Shown here: one piece after another, positions 1-12,385 of the stretch | Numbering within the stretch: the first letter of the stretch is position 1 | How the letters are laid out: each line of letters opens with the position of its first letter | Origin: Cryptomeria japonica | Lineage: Eukaryota; Streptophyta; Pinopsida; Cupressales; Cupressaceae | Reading direction: 5' to 3' | DNA length: 64,000 bases | Assembly (NCBI RefSeq): GCF_030272615.1 | Contig: NC_081413.1 | Coordinates: 17,360,785 to 17,424,784 of the forward strand | Translations under genes and position numbers: made by a program | The notes under the pieces: generated by a model | The model's input: the letters and a program-made list of their open reading frames with translations, nothing else | Database searches by the model: none | Told to the model about the DNA's origin: nothing

Positions 1-1803
1 TTGTTTAGGATAAGATGCCAAAAAAACATATTAACCTTAGAAGTAAGACCTTTAATCCACACCTTTGACAACCAAGGAATAGGAGGATCAACACAACAAT
101 CCACAGAAGCAACTGAAAACTTACCATTAGATAAAAATATCCATATTAGCTCATCTTCAGATCTATTTTCTAACCCAAAGGAGTTTAAGGATAGTTGCAA
201 CTGAGTAAGAGACGAGTTAACATCAATGAGGTTCACCCATAGACCTTCCTTCCAATAATCAACCACCATCAGTCTAATAGAAGCCACACAAGCATCTCTG
301 AAAGCCCCCAACAAAGGATCGAAAGCCAACGGGCGTTTCCCAATCCAACAACCATCCCAAAAATGAATACTCCTCCCATTCCAAACCTTCCAAGCAATTC
401 CATGAAGAGCCACATCCCTGGCTTTGACAATATTATTCCATAGGTATGATCCAACAGGAATATGAGGGGACTGCAAAAAATCCTGAAAAGAGTGAACATT
501 AAAGAGGTATTTGTTATGCCATAATGTATTCCATTCTCTTCTACAATCATAGGTTCACCAAACTTGTTTAGCCAAAAGAGCAAGATTAAAATTCTTGATA
601 CTCTGAATCCCCAAACCCCCATACTTCTAGGGTTTGCAAAGACTCTCCCAAGCAACCAAAGGAATTCTCTTTCTTTCCTCCACCCCAGACCAAAGGAATA
701 TTTTCTGAAATTTTTCAATAATCTTTGCATAATTTGAGGGAATCTTGAACAAACTAAGAGCATACACTAGGAGGTTCTGAAGAGTGGCTTTGAGCAACTA
801 CACCTTACTATCCTGACTAAGGAGGGTCCCCTTCCAGCCAGCCAACTTCCTATAGAACCCGTCAATCAAAGAGAGCCAAAAAGTATCAGAGGGTTTAGGT
901 CCGAAAGGAAGGCCAAGGTAAGTAGAAGGAAGCAAGCCAATCTTACAATTAAGAATATTAGCAATTTTATTTTGCCTAAACTCGGGAGTATTAATAAAGT
1001 AGATAGAAAATTTAGCTCTATTAACCATCTGTCTCGAGGCCTTTTCATAGAGGCTGAGGGTGGATTTGATAACTCTAGCCTCTCCAAAAAAGGAGCTCCC
1101 CATTAAGATTGTATCATATACAAACTATTGATGAGAACAAGTCAAATTAGCAGAGGAGGGCCTCAAACCTTTTAGAGATCCTTCCAGTATCTATTTATGA
1201 ATAAATCTGCCCAGACTTTTAGCCATGATAGTAAACAAAATTGGCAATATAGGATCACCCTGCCTTAATCCCCTTGAAGTTCTAAAAAAATGAGATGGCG
1301 ACCCATTAACAATAACGATAGTAGAAGCAACAGAGATAAGCTTCCAAACTAAAATAATGAGTTTACCCAAAAATCTGAAGGCATGAAGAACTTTTCTCAG
1401 AAAACACCAATCCACCCTATCTTAAGCCTTAGCAATGTCCAACTTCAGTAAGAAACCCAGAGATTTGGTCTCTATCAACGAATAAATATTTGCATGAATA
1501 GTGATGATGGAATAAAGGATTTGTCTCGCTGGGATGAAACCATCTGTTGAGGAGAGATCGGAAAGGGAAGAATCCACAACAACCTCAATGTGAGAACTTT
1601 GGAAATGGTTTTGTAAAATGAATTGCACAAACTGATAGGTCTGAGAGCCTCCAAAGAGTTAGCTCCACGGATTTTAGGAATGAGAACAATGAACGTTGCA
1701 TTCAATTCCTTAAGAAAAGACATAGCTCCAAAAAACTTTTTAACAACATTAGAGACATCAATATCCACAATATCCCAAAAGTGTTGAAAGAACATAGGAG
1801 TGT
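1..1803 (-). pseudogene. LINE (L1-type) ORF2 remnant: reverse transcriptase and zinc-binding region
   Basis: This is the C-terminal half of a non-LTR retrotransposon polymerase, read on the minus strand and running off the left edge. In coding order it shows the segment around TFIVLIPKIRGA and LRPISLCNSFYK (about 1690-1630), FLLKLDIAKA (about 1440), the palm motif GLRQGDPILPILF (about 1270), a decayed FADD box reading FVYDT (about 1115), the STYLGLPFG block (about 910), and a zf-RVT-like end (269-763). Stops and frameshifts split it into at least five pieces, and the catalytic FADD is lost, so it is dead. The 5' end abuts copia gag sequence at about 1803 in the same orientation, so one element interrupted or truncated the other. 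The family is clear; the exact clade is not. Confidence 0.85.
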
Positions 1804-2345
1804 TTCTTCTATTGTTGAAGCTTTAGAGCTATAGGGTTTAGTAAGAGTTTTGAGTACCTTTTTTGCAACTTCATCTTTCAGTAAGTTCCCTCCAGGACCT
1901 CTAATCACATTTACAACATCATCTATTTTCTACAAGTAGCTAGTTATATTGTCTTCTTCTTCCATCTGCATGCATTCACATTTAGTTTTAGCATTATGCA
2001 ACTTTGCTTCTTTAACAGTGTCATCTCCTTCATAAGTCTTTTCTAGTTTATCCCAAACATCATAACCAGATTCCAAATATACAACTTTTGTTAATTCAGT
2101 ATTAGAATGAGCACTAAAGATAGCAAACTTCGCCTTTTCATTGTCTTCAAAATCTTTGATCTCATCTAGAGTATTCAACCCAGTCTTTGGTTTATTGTAC
2201 TTTGTAAAAGACTTCCATACTTCATAGCCAAGAGAAATCAAGTAACCTTGCATATTCACTTTTTAGAAATCATCTAGTCACATCCATCGAACAAATCAAG
2301 ATCTCCTCAAGTGATTAAACTCTTCTACAACGAACCAAGGCTTTG
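1804..2345 (-). pseudogene. Ty1/copia gag fragment (UBN2-type)
   Basis: The minus strand encodes a gag piece of the UBN2 type common in plant copia elements: YEVWKSF, then KAKFAIFSAHSNTELTKV, then ESGYDVWDKLEKTYEGDD, then KEAKLHNAKTKCECMQM. A shifted frame continues with KKVLKTLTKPYSSKASTIEE before the sequence switches to LINE at about 1803. It starts just inside the primer-binding site at 2341-2351, as expected for gag. The protease and polymerase are absent, so this is the 5' stub of an element. It is related to, but not the same copy as, the full copia element at 3269-16412. Confidence 0.8.
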
Positions 2346-2351
2346 ATACCA
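2341..2351 (-). other. Primer-binding site of the truncated copia element (tRNA-iMet type)
   Basis: On the minus strand this reads TGGTATCAAAG, one change from the plant initiator-methionine primer site TGGTATCAGAG. It lies 2 nt inside the LTR terminus at 2354 and just upstream of gag. Confidence 0.8.
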
Positions 2352-2353
2352 AT

Positions 2354-2475
2354 TGTTAAATATACTAACGCACATGACAACTGAGATGGGGGTGAATCAA
2401 TTTTCTAAAATCTTAAATCTATTTCTTAAATCAAATCCTCAACAACTTATCTTTATCACACAATCCACAAAAATA
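2354..2475 (-). repeat. Truncated 5' LTR (R-U5 end) of the copia fragment
   Basis: Read on the plus strand it begins TGTTAAATATACTAAC, the inverted form of an LTR ending in ...ACA. It contains the GGGGGTGAATCA block that also occurs near the inner ends of two other LTRs here (3269 and 4193). It stops at about 2475, where LINE ORF1 sequence begins. The outer part of the LTR is missing. Confidence 0.6.
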
Positions 2476-2476
2476 T

Positions 2477-3268
2477 ATGGATATCAATGGTGCTTATGCC
2501 CTGAATGTGGGTGACTTGTGCCCTCCCCCCTGTGGATGCCCTTCCTAGGGTTGTTACAATACTGGATGCTCAGAACAATTGTTCTTCTCTTCAGTCCGGT
2601 GATTCTACTATTGATGGCGACCTTGTTGTGGGTGCTAATTTTCTTCCCAAACCCCCTTCTTTTGTTGGCAATCACAACTATTCTTGTGTGGCTAGATCTA
2701 CTGCCTAGCCCCCAAGTCGGTCCATCCTCTTCCCTATGCCAATTCCTCCCCTGTGGTGATTTGTGCAGATAATGTTGTGGAAAAAATTGGGTTCTATCAA
2801 TGTTGTTCTTTGGTGTGCATATTTTTTGGGCTTTGGCTTCATTAGCGGACCTCCATCATTGGGCGAGTGATTCTTGGAAGCATCTGCTTGCTCATAGTAT
2901 TGATCTTTTTCCTTGTGTTGAAGGTCTTTTTATTGTTTCCTTTACTTCTTCATCAAATCATGACTTGATTTTGGCAAGTTGTGGGCTTGGGAAGTTCACT
3001 CCCTCTCTATTAAACCCTAGAAAACTTCTTTTAACCCTCTTATTGAACCACTTAATGTGCATCTGGTGTGGGTTCACCTTCCATACCTTCCTCTTCATTT
3101 GTAGGAGCATTCTTGCTACGAGGCCATTGGTAACTCTATAGGTGGATTCTTGAAGGTTGATGATGCCACCTCTTCCATGGGCCACTCCACCTTTGTTTGT
3201 ATCTTAATTGATATTGGCATCTCCTCGCCTCTCCTTGGGGATGTGGTTCTTATGGTCAGGGATAGGCC
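2477..3268 (+). pseudogene. LINE ORF1 (DUF4283-like) remnant, 5' part
   Basis: This plus-strand remnant opens with a plausible ATG at 2477 (MDINGAYALNVGD) and then changes frame into VVTILDAQNN. Further on it shows PLNVHLVWVHLPYLPLHL (about 3049-3100), NSIGGFLKVDDATSSMGHS (about 3133) and GDVVLMVRDR. This order is typical of the DUF4283-type RNA-binding protein encoded by ORF1 of plant L1-like elements. It is interrupted at 3268 by the copia element at 3269-16412; coding continues at 16418 with a zinc knuckle. Several stops and frameshifts make it nonfunctional. The family call rests on recognised motif order, not on a search. Confidence 0.7.
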
Positions 3269-4192
3269 TGAAGGAGCACAAATGGATCATTGAGAGGGGG
3301 GTGAATTAATGATAACTCAAAAAACTTGAACTTTTTTAAAATTAAAGCTCTAAAAACAAAGATCAAACAACTATGAGTAAAGATAGCAAAAAAATTTGCA
3401 CACACAAATAGAAGGCAAACCCATAACACTAGATATACGAGGAAAACCAAATGTGGGAAAAAACCTCAATGAGAAATGTTGCTAGAGTATTATGCTCTAA
3501 TCCAGCCTCACAATGGAAAGAGTTTAATTACAAAGTTTATGGGCACAAACCCAAAGGAGCACCAACCCCTGAAGTTTATGGGCACCAAACCCTGATCTAA
3601 GCACCCACTCAGATGATTACAACAAAGTAATAACAACTACAAATTGAATACCTTGTTACAAATGATGTTTTGTAACACACTGTATTTTCCGCACCTGAAA
3701 CTGAATATGCTCTTTTCAGCCTATAGGATTTATCTTTTACTTTTTTATCTTGTGCAACAACTCACTTCACTCTATCTTGTCTTTGCACCTACTCTTCTGA
3801 TGTCTTCTATGATTAGATCTCTTCTCTTTGACTCATTCTTTTCTATTCTCTGCACACAACATTTCTGATCTCTTCTCTTATTCGACTTCTTTCTCTGCAC
3901 ACTCTATATGTACAACCCTCTATGTTGTCTACACTCTGAACTCTATATACTTTGCATTCTGATCTTTTGTCTTGCAGTTAAGTCTCTTCCTCTCTTTATT
4001 CTCAGGTCTCCACTCTTTGCTTCACTTGATGTGAAATACCTGTTGTGATGTTCACACATACTCTCTATGTTCTTCACCCTCTAATCTCATTTCCGAATTC
4101 ATTAACACTCCTTGCAAAAAACAAAACTTTTTGTCGATTGTATCCTCTTTTTATACTTTTCATTCACCTCCATAAGGTCGGCTCAAATATAG

Positions 4193-7100
4193 TGTTTGTT
4201 AGATGAGAGGGGGGGGGAGGGTGAATCAGATAAACTCACAATACAACATATTCATCAGATTCAGCCTCGGTAGAACTTACTTGATATGCAACTATGACTG
4301 TAAATCATTCAAACTCATAAACTGATAAATTTGAAACATCAAACACATTTAACACCAGATTTAATGTGGAAACCCTAATAGGGAAAAACCACTATGGGAT
4401 TTCGGACCCACAAAGAAAATATACTCTTCTAGAGTATGCTCGGCTAAAAGCCAATCCTGTTAAAGATTACATAAACACGTTGCTAGATGTGACCGGTCAA
4501 GGGATTTCCCTCAGATTTATCAGAATCTTGCACTTTGTTAGAAGTAACCTTGTCAAAGGATTTCAAACACTCAATTAGAATGTTACCTTGCTAGAGGATT
4601 TACAAATAAGACTGTTAGGTCCACTCGGTTAAGAGATTTCCTATCACTTACAAAAATAAATAACAGTAATAAAATATATTTGCAACTTCACATCTGAAAT
4701 GTTAAAGCAAACTCTATGTGCTCAAAATAATCTTGTCATAAGACTTATCTTCCTCCTTGCTGGGCTTCTCAGTTTGTTCTTCAATCTTCTGTACTCGGTA
4801 ATCACCTCTACAATATCACTGCTCTTCTATTTGCCTGCATTCTTTGTTCATCAACTTATCTTTATTTATAAGCAATTCCTAACCGCTTAATCTCCTTAAT
4901 CACATTTCCCATGATTAATCTTAGCCATCAGATCTTCAAACTTGACTAGGTTCATTGAATCCTTTGAACTAAAAAAAAATGTTTTATCTTGCCTTGAAAC
5001 TTGTATTCCTTTCTTGGTACTTGTGCTCAATTATGACCATTCAATCTGTGTTGTAGATCTAACTCTTGAATTTTCATTACCGTTGATCCTTAACAAACTT
5101 CTTGCACGATATTACTATCTTCTATAAATCTCTAGCTCATTGGCATCCTTCATTTAATAATGTTTTTATTCATCCAATCCATTCTATTACTGCTCGGTTG
5201 ATACTCGGTTAATACTGAACTTTACTCGGTAGACATTCTGTATTTGTCTCGCTTACTATCTTAGTAGCTTTGCTTGCTAACGACACTCGGTGACTTCTTT
5301 CTTCTTTAATCGACATTGATAACCTTGGTGTTTACTGACTGGCTCTGTAATGCCCCGCCAGGAAACCCCGAAGGGATTAAGCCTAAACACAAGAATAGAG
5401 TGCAATAATTTTTTATTTTTATTTTTTTAAAGTTACACCACATTAAGATACAACAAGATATCTAAGATTCAGATTACATAGCGGAAGACATCAACTAACA
5501 CCTAAGAAGTTTCCCAACGAGATTACTTAAAATCACAATTCACTTAACTCGCACAATTAGTCCAATAAGCTGATTATCTTAATAACGAGATAATTCTTAA
5601 TCAGGATAATTTCTTTCAAAAGATGGAAATATAAATCACAAGCAAAGATTCATCCATTAAGATCTATTTATAATCTTCATTCAAGCTTTTCATTAAAAAT
5701 ACAAGCCATACATCTAATATTCTAACACACTAGAATTTCATCATAAACATAAGAGATCTTTTCAAGCGTGCTTAATTTTCTAACCACAATTGAATAGATT
5801 CCATTACTCTAAGCTACATTCTTTCATATTCCAATTTATTGCATTTTAAAAGACGATTGCATACTAGCATCTACGATAAATCTCATCTAAACCACTTATG
5901 CATTCGATCAAAATGGCATTCAAGAAAGGACTACAAATAAGCATTTAAAGTTAATTCCATTTATCCACTTATCCATTCTAACGTAAGCTAATCATACATG
6001 ATAAAGCTGATTAAAGGAAACATAAGAGAATAACATCACATAACACCATAATGATCTCGAAGTTCACCCCTAAAGGGCTACATCTCTGGGTCTGCTCAAC
6101 TGCAAGACCCCTCTGATGAATAATAAAGTTAAGAGTACAAGAGGTTACACCATTACAATCCGGCCATCAAGGTGAAAATAAACAATATACACACGACCAC
6201 ATCGGTCAATTAATACATAAACGATCCTTGAAAAGGAAAGGATCCAGCTGAACATAATCAAAGCTAAAACAAAGGTCCATTGGAGCATCCACAAAACTGA
6301 GTCATCACCACCCAAGGTCTAACATGAAACTAGGTACTCAGAAGGGCAAAGACAATAGGACGACTGACAAAAGTGCTCCTAACAGGACAAAACGACAACA
6401 CACTAGCGAATGTAGGGACAAGTGTCATCACACAACCTGGTATGGTTACCATGGCAAGTCTCCATAGGTCCCGGCCCCATACACTAGGTTACCCTAGCAA
6501 CCTAATCCGAGCTTCCGGCCCATCCAAGCCTCATGTGGACCCACACATCCTCTCGTGAAAACAAGGATGATGGTTTGCTATTTCAGGCCTTCCCACAGCA
6601 TGTCGAGTCTGTGTTAGCACTCGTCCCATGTGTGAGGCACATTATCTTACTTAGAGATTACATTCTAATCTATTGATAGGTTATCACTTATTCTTTTCTA
6701 ACTATTACAATAAATTAAATTGCTTTCCAATACATAATCAATTTTCTCATTTAATTCAATTTAACCTTTCTAATCTCAAAAGCCAACAGAATACAATTAA
6801 ATCTATTGCATTCGACAGCATATACAAAATGCATTTAATATTCAAAATCGGCTATTTAATTGAACTTACTCCCAATTTAAAATGAGCAATCCAATATCAA
6901 CGAAAATCGCATAACGAAATCCCGATTAACCTAGTCCATTAATCTTCAATGCACAAACACATATATAATCAAAATAATTACTAAGGACTAATTAATCAAT
7001 TTAACCATACACACCAAGCATGCAAATCGAGAAAGTCAACCAAACAGATGACTGACAAACCCGAACAAAAGGGAATACCGACGACGACTGACGATGCTCA

Positions 7101-7864
7101 CTTGAGCACGACTAGGGTCAACTAGGGTCTTACGACCACCTAATCCAACTCTAAGGATTAAAGAGGTGCACTCAAACCTGCAAATTTAGGTGAAGACGAA
7201 CCTCGCACTCATGCGGCGTTGTACCTGAAATCTCCTGCAACCAAGAGTCATACATGCATACATATATAAAATTTAATGAAAGCGTCAACCCGATATTAAT
7301 ACCACGAAATAGGAACACTAAACAACTTGCATACAACTAGTGTGGGAACCACATCAACAGCTATGCGTTAAATCAAACATCTAACTATAACATCATATTA
7401 AGATAAACTGACCAAGATTTAACCGAGATTAGAAATTGATTAGGGCAGGGGTACTACAGGCTCCTTGCTCGATAAAATAGAACAATATCAAACCTTTACT
7501 TGTTCTATTGCATGAAATCTTTTCTCCTTCTAATTCAGTCTTCGAATACATAAATATAGGATATCAAAATAATCAAAATAACATAATCTCATCACTGTCT
7601 AACTCAGTAATAGTTGCCCATTGAATAACTTGTTACTCCCCTTCATTTTCACTTCCTTTCTGTGTCACTTACCGACATCTTTTTACTCATCAAAACATAC
7701 TCTTTAAGATATGACAACATCATACTGAATCAAAAAATCAATTGCTTGACACTAATGACAAAATAATATTATTAAGACAGTAATCATCCTTTATCAATTA
7801 TATCATCAATCTCCAACAACCTTCTCAATATCATCATACCAACAAACTTATTGTAATGCCAACA
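4193..7864. mobile_element. Solo LTR (about 1.55 kb) nested in the copia 3' LTR
   Basis: The insert begins TGTTTGTTAGATGAG and ends GCCAACA, giving TGTT...AACA termini, with target duplication TATAG/GATAG. The intact sister LTR has GATAG at 15415-15419 as the empty site. After removing the deeper insertion at 5346-7463 it is 1554 bp. No coding sequence or internal domain is visible, so it is best explained as a solo LTR. A GGGTGAATCA block near its left end suggests the same (minus) orientation as the copia LTRs, but this is weak. Confidence 0.85.
5346..7458. mobile_element. Solo LTR (2.1 kb) nested at the third level
   Basis: The insert begins TGTAATGCCCCGCCAGG and ends CAGGGGTACTACA. A perfect 5-bp target duplication GGCTC lies at 5341-5345 and 7459-7463. 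The ends are inverted repeats of each other in outline (TGTAATGCCCC and TGTAGTACCCC). No ORF of interest lies inside. The size and TG...CA ends fit a solo LTR, probably of a Ty3/gypsy element, but no internal domain remains to prove the family or orientation. Confidence 0.85.
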
Positions 7865-7960
7865 GATAGATCATCACAGATCAACAAAAAATAGTTTACA
7901 TTGATTTTACAAAACATGATTTACACAATTTCCTAGGTTGTGTTAGAACCATTCATATAG

Positions 7961-7970
7961 TCTATTTATA
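7961..7970 (-). promoter_or_regulatory. LTR TATA box (copia 3' LTR copy)
   Basis: On the minus strand this reads TATAAATAGA. It aligns with the TATA box of the 5' LTR at 15511-15520 (TATAAATAGG), at the same position relative to conserved flanks. Confidence 0.6.
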
Positions 7971-8872
7971 CATTGATCTTATTATCTCTCAACCTCCACT
8001 TTGACAACAATGAATCAACCAGTTGTCAAATCAAGTCCCAAGACATTATGTTAACATGCCAACCTAAGATTTCCAAAATCTAGACCGTTTCTCAGTCGAC
8101 ATTGTGGATCGTCTTTGTATCGGCATTGTGACTTGCTTTTGTGTTAGTATTTATATTAACAAAAATCAAAGAAAAAATGGTTGGGTGGAATACCCATCGC
8201 TTTCTCAACATCACAAAATATACCTGTGATATGGCGGGACTAGACACCATCTTCTATCATCTTTCATTAGACTTTCTTTCTATGGGCTGACGAGACATGC
8301 AAAAAAATTCATTTGATATGATGCGGCAAACATTCCTTCCTTCTTCCCACAGAACCGTAGATGACTTGGAAGTCAAGGCGAGTTGACATGTGGGGTTGCG
8401 GAGATGCTTACCTTTCTTCTCGCAGTACCACAGATGACTTTTTAGTGGTAGAGTTGGAGCTTGCCAGGTTGTGGAGACTGTAGTGATAAACACAGTGTGA
8501 TATCTACTCTTCTTTTTGCCATCCATCTTTGGTCAACACATACAGGTTGATCTACGAAACAATGACCACCCCTTGTTCTCTATCTGTGCATGAGGTGATA
8601 AACACGTTGAGTTTGCCACAACCCAATTATAGAAACTTTATCAACAAGACTCGATTGATCTTCTAGGAAATCAAGGTATCTTGCAGAAATAAGATCTCTC
8701 ATCAATAAATTCAGACACACAATGAGTGGTGATAATCACACAGTGTAATCTACATGAAAAAGATTCCATGCATTAGTGCCAAATTTGAACCAACACTTCT
8801 CCCCTTGCGTCCTGAACCTGAATTAACTCTGCATCTGTGTATGTTGACATCAATGACAACTCAATTCCAACA

Positions 8873-8886
8873 ATCTCCCCCTTTGA
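8873..8886 (-). other. Polypurine tract of the copia element
   Basis: On the minus strand this reads TCAAAGGGGGAGAT, directly abutting the start of the 3' LTR at 8872. Purine-rich tracts ending in GGGGGAGAT are usual plus-strand primers in plant copia elements. About 300 bp of untranslated sequence separates it from the RNase H stop at 9190. Confidence 0.9.
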
Positions 8887-9189
8887 CAATAATGGCAAAG
8901 GGCGAGGTAATCAATTGTCAGCCTCGCTCAATCATGCATCTTCTTTCCCTTTTAACTTCTCTCGGTTGATGACATGGCCCCTGTGACAATTTGCATTGTA
9001 CATATGGTTGTAATCAGAATGGTTTTATCACTTACACTTATGTTGTGCCTATGCATCTGCAACACCTGCTATCATTTTGTTGATCTTATTAATTATCGTC
9101 TCCCCCTGAGAACCATACTACCACATAGGTTCAAGGAAATATAATTTGAAGCTATGAACTTCCCTTGAACCATAAACCTCTATGATCCT

Positions 9190-12100
9190 TTAAGTGTTGA
9201 AGGAGAAAGGAACAACATCCAACCTCGATCTTAGATATTCAAAAGTGTCCTTGGGTAGAGGTTTTGTAAAAATATCAGCCACTTTCTCACTTGTGCTTAT
9301 ATATTCAACCTTGACTTCCTTGTCAGCTACCTTTTCCCTCAAGAAATGATATTTAATTGCTATATGTTTTGTCCTTGAGTGCATAATAGGGATCTTGGAG
9401 ATGTCGATTGCACTTGAATTGTCACATTTGATGGAGATTGAATTTGCATACTCTACTTGGATGTCCTTGAGTGTTTGCTTCATCTAAAGAACTTGTGAAC
9501 AACATGTAGCAACAACTATGTACTCTGCTTGTACTCTGCTTCAATGGTAGATAAAGAGATGGATTCTTGTTTCTTGCCAAGCCATGAGATTATTCTACAC
9601 CAAGGAAGAAAGCGTCACCACTAGTACTCTTCTGGTTATCAATACATCCTGCCCAATCAACATATTTGTATGCTTCTAAGCTGAAATCACCATTATTTGG
9701 ATACCATAGACCATAATCAAGTGTGCCTAGAAGATATTTGAATATTCTTCTCACAACATTTACATGAGATTTCTTTAGAGCAGCTTGAATTCTAGCTACC
9801 ATGCACATTGCTTGAACTATATCAGGTCTAGAGGTAGTTGGATACAATAAACTTCCAATCATCGATCTATATAGAGTTTGATCTACACTAGGTGACTAGT
9901 CATTTTTACTTAGTTTGCATCCTATAACCATGGGAGTACTCTCTGGTTTGCAATCATCCATCTGAAATCTTCTCAACATGTGTTTTGCATATTTATTTTT
10001 GGAAATGAGTAGCCTTTATTCAACTGTGATATTTGCAGTCCAAGTAAGTAGGATAGCTATCCTAGTATTGACATCTCAAATTTTGGTTGCATTTGATCAA
10101 CAAATTCTTTGCACAAATTGTCTTTATTTTTTGCAAAGATAATATCATCTACATAAACAACAACTATTATCATGAGATTACCTTTAGTTTTAATGTATAA
10201 GTTGTTGTCAGCACATCCCTTCTTGAAACCTTGTTGATGTAGATATGTGTCAAGCCTAGAATACCATGCCCTAGGTGCCTGCTTCAACCCATACAATGCT
10301 TTTCTCAACCTGCATACAAATTTTTCATTCTCATGCAATTGAAAACCTTCAGGCTACTCAATATACACCTCTTCCTTTAGATTGTCATTTAGAAAAGTAG
10401 ACTTTGCATCCATTTGGTAAACTTTATATCCTTTGTATGCTGAAAATGCCAAGAATGTTTTGATTGCTTCAAGTCTTGCAACTAGTACAAATTTCTCTTC
10501 AAAATCTATTCCTTCAACTTGAGCATAGCCCTTGCATACCAATCTGGTTTTGTTTCTTATGATCTTACCTTCCTCATTCATCTTGTTGTTGTATACCCAT
10601 TTAGTCCCAATTAAATTCTTATCAATAGGTCTAGGAACCAGTTCCCATGTCTTGTTCTTTTCTATATGTTGCATCTCTTCTTCCGTAGATTTTATCCACT
10701 TCTCACTCTTGTTGGCTTCATCATAATTCTTTGGTTCCATTTCAATCATGAGGCGGAAAATTACTTGTTCATTGTTCCTTGTAAGTCTTCTTCTAGGTTG
10801 CAGACCATCATTCTTGTTGCAAATAATCTAATCCTCAGGGTGATTCTTTTGAACATGCATGTTTGGAGATTTTCTAGGTGCTTCTTCTTGTTCACTTTCA
10901 GATTTTCCAACATCTTCAATGTATGGTTCTTCAATCTAATTTATTGTGTTTTGATTTCCTTTGTGCAGATCCTCACCTATCCTGACATTTATACTCTCAA
11001 TCATTTTCTTTATTCTTTTGTTGAAACACTTGTAGGCCTTTCTATGAGTAGAGTAGCCCAAGAAGATGCCTTCATCACATCTTGATTCAAAACTACCTAA
11101 ACCATCTTCATCTCTTTTGATAAAGCATTTGCTACCAAACACCTTGAAGTACTTGACTCGGGGTTTCCTATCATACCATAGTTCATTTGGAGTCATTCTA
11201 CTATTTACTCTTAGTTGAACTCTGTTTAATGTATAAACAATAGTATGGATTGCCTCCATCCAGTATACATCAGACAAATTTGCTTCATTTAACATTGTTC
11301 TCGCCATCTCCTAGACTGTCTTATTTTTCCTTTCCACTACACCTTTTTGTTGTGGTGTCCTAGGAGTTGAATATTGCCTTATAATTCCATGTCTTTCACA
11401 ATAGTCATCAAATTAATTTGATATGAATTCTCCTCCACGGTCTTATCTGAGATATTTCAGCTTGTATCCACTTTCTTTTTCAACCATTTTTCTGAAAATT
11501 TTGAATCTTTCAAAAGCTTGTTACTTATCCTGCAAGAAGGTGACCCATGTCATTCTTGAAAAGTCATCTATGAGCAGCATGAAAGACTTCTCTCCATTTA
11601 GTGCTCTTCTCCTAGTAGGACCACATAAATCAATATGCACAAGTTACAAGGGCCTTGTAGTGGAATACTCTTTTATCTTGAAGCTCACTTTAGTTTGTTT
11701 TCCTCTTTGACATTCATCACAAAAAGTGCTTGTTGGCTTGATGATCTGTGGTATATGCCTCACATACCCTTTCTTGTTGACCTTAACCATATTGTCAAAA
11801 TTTATGTGACATTTTTTTGTACCATAACCAACTTTCACTAGCTTGTCCCATCATGCATTGGGACTCATAACACTTATTCAAGTTATATACATTTTCATCG
11901 ATCCTTTTTCCTTCTACAATTAATTTTCCATTGCTTTCTTTTCTGATTTCACACCTTTTGAGTCAAATGTAAACTTGTATCTTTTGTCACACATTTGACT
12001 AACACTCAATAGATTGTGTTTGACCTTCCATGTAATATACATCATGTGCCTTTAGTTTTCCATCTATGCTCAAAGTTCCTTTGCCTTTTATCTTTATTGA

Positions 12101-12358
12101 GGAATTGTCTCCAAACCTTACTGAACTACGATTCCAATCCTCAAGATTGATAAATTTATTCTTATCATCGGTCATGTGATTGGAGCAACCACTATCTACT
12201 ACCCATAAGTTCTTCCTTTCAACATGTAGAGTAGTTTGTACAATCAAACTTGACTCAACCTTGTCCTTTTCTTTCTCTACCCAAACTTGTTTGGTTTCTT
12301 TCTTCTTATATAATGTTATTTTTTGAACTGAACTTGCTTTAGGTTCCATGGTTGACAT
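9190..12358 (-). pseudogene. Ty1/copia pol remnant: protease, integrase, reverse transcriptase, RNase H
   Basis: Minus-strand domains in coding order: aspartic protease with LWVVDSGCSNHMT (about 12180); GAG-pre-integrase zinc region with FCDECQRGK (about 11700); integrase core with IDLCGP, DRGGEF and a VVERKN glutamate region (about 11640-11310); integrase C-terminal FGSKCF...GIFLGYS (about 11120-11050); reverse transcriptase with KWVYNNK and [11 protein letters not shown] (10749-10354), LRKALYGLKQAPRAWY and the catalytic YVDDI (10338-10057); connection (9862-9590); RNase H with SIKCDNSSAIDIS and ADIFTKPLPKD (9483-9190). Stops and frameshifts occur between most blocks, so no full polyprotein is made. 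The active-site signatures are still readable, which makes the family certain. Confidence 0.93.
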
Positions 12359-12385
12359 TTCTCCTTTTGTTTAGCTACTCTAATT

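Larger units (their letters stand above)
3269..8872 (-). repeat. 3' LTR of the copia element, split by a nested insertion
   Basis: LTR sequence occupies 3269-4192 and 7870-8872, about 1927 bp after removing the insert, against 1935 bp for the 5' LTR. The break corresponds to GATAG at 15415-15419 in the uninterrupted 5' LTR. Here it appears as TATAG at 4188-4192 and GATAG at 7865-7869. Confidence 0.95.
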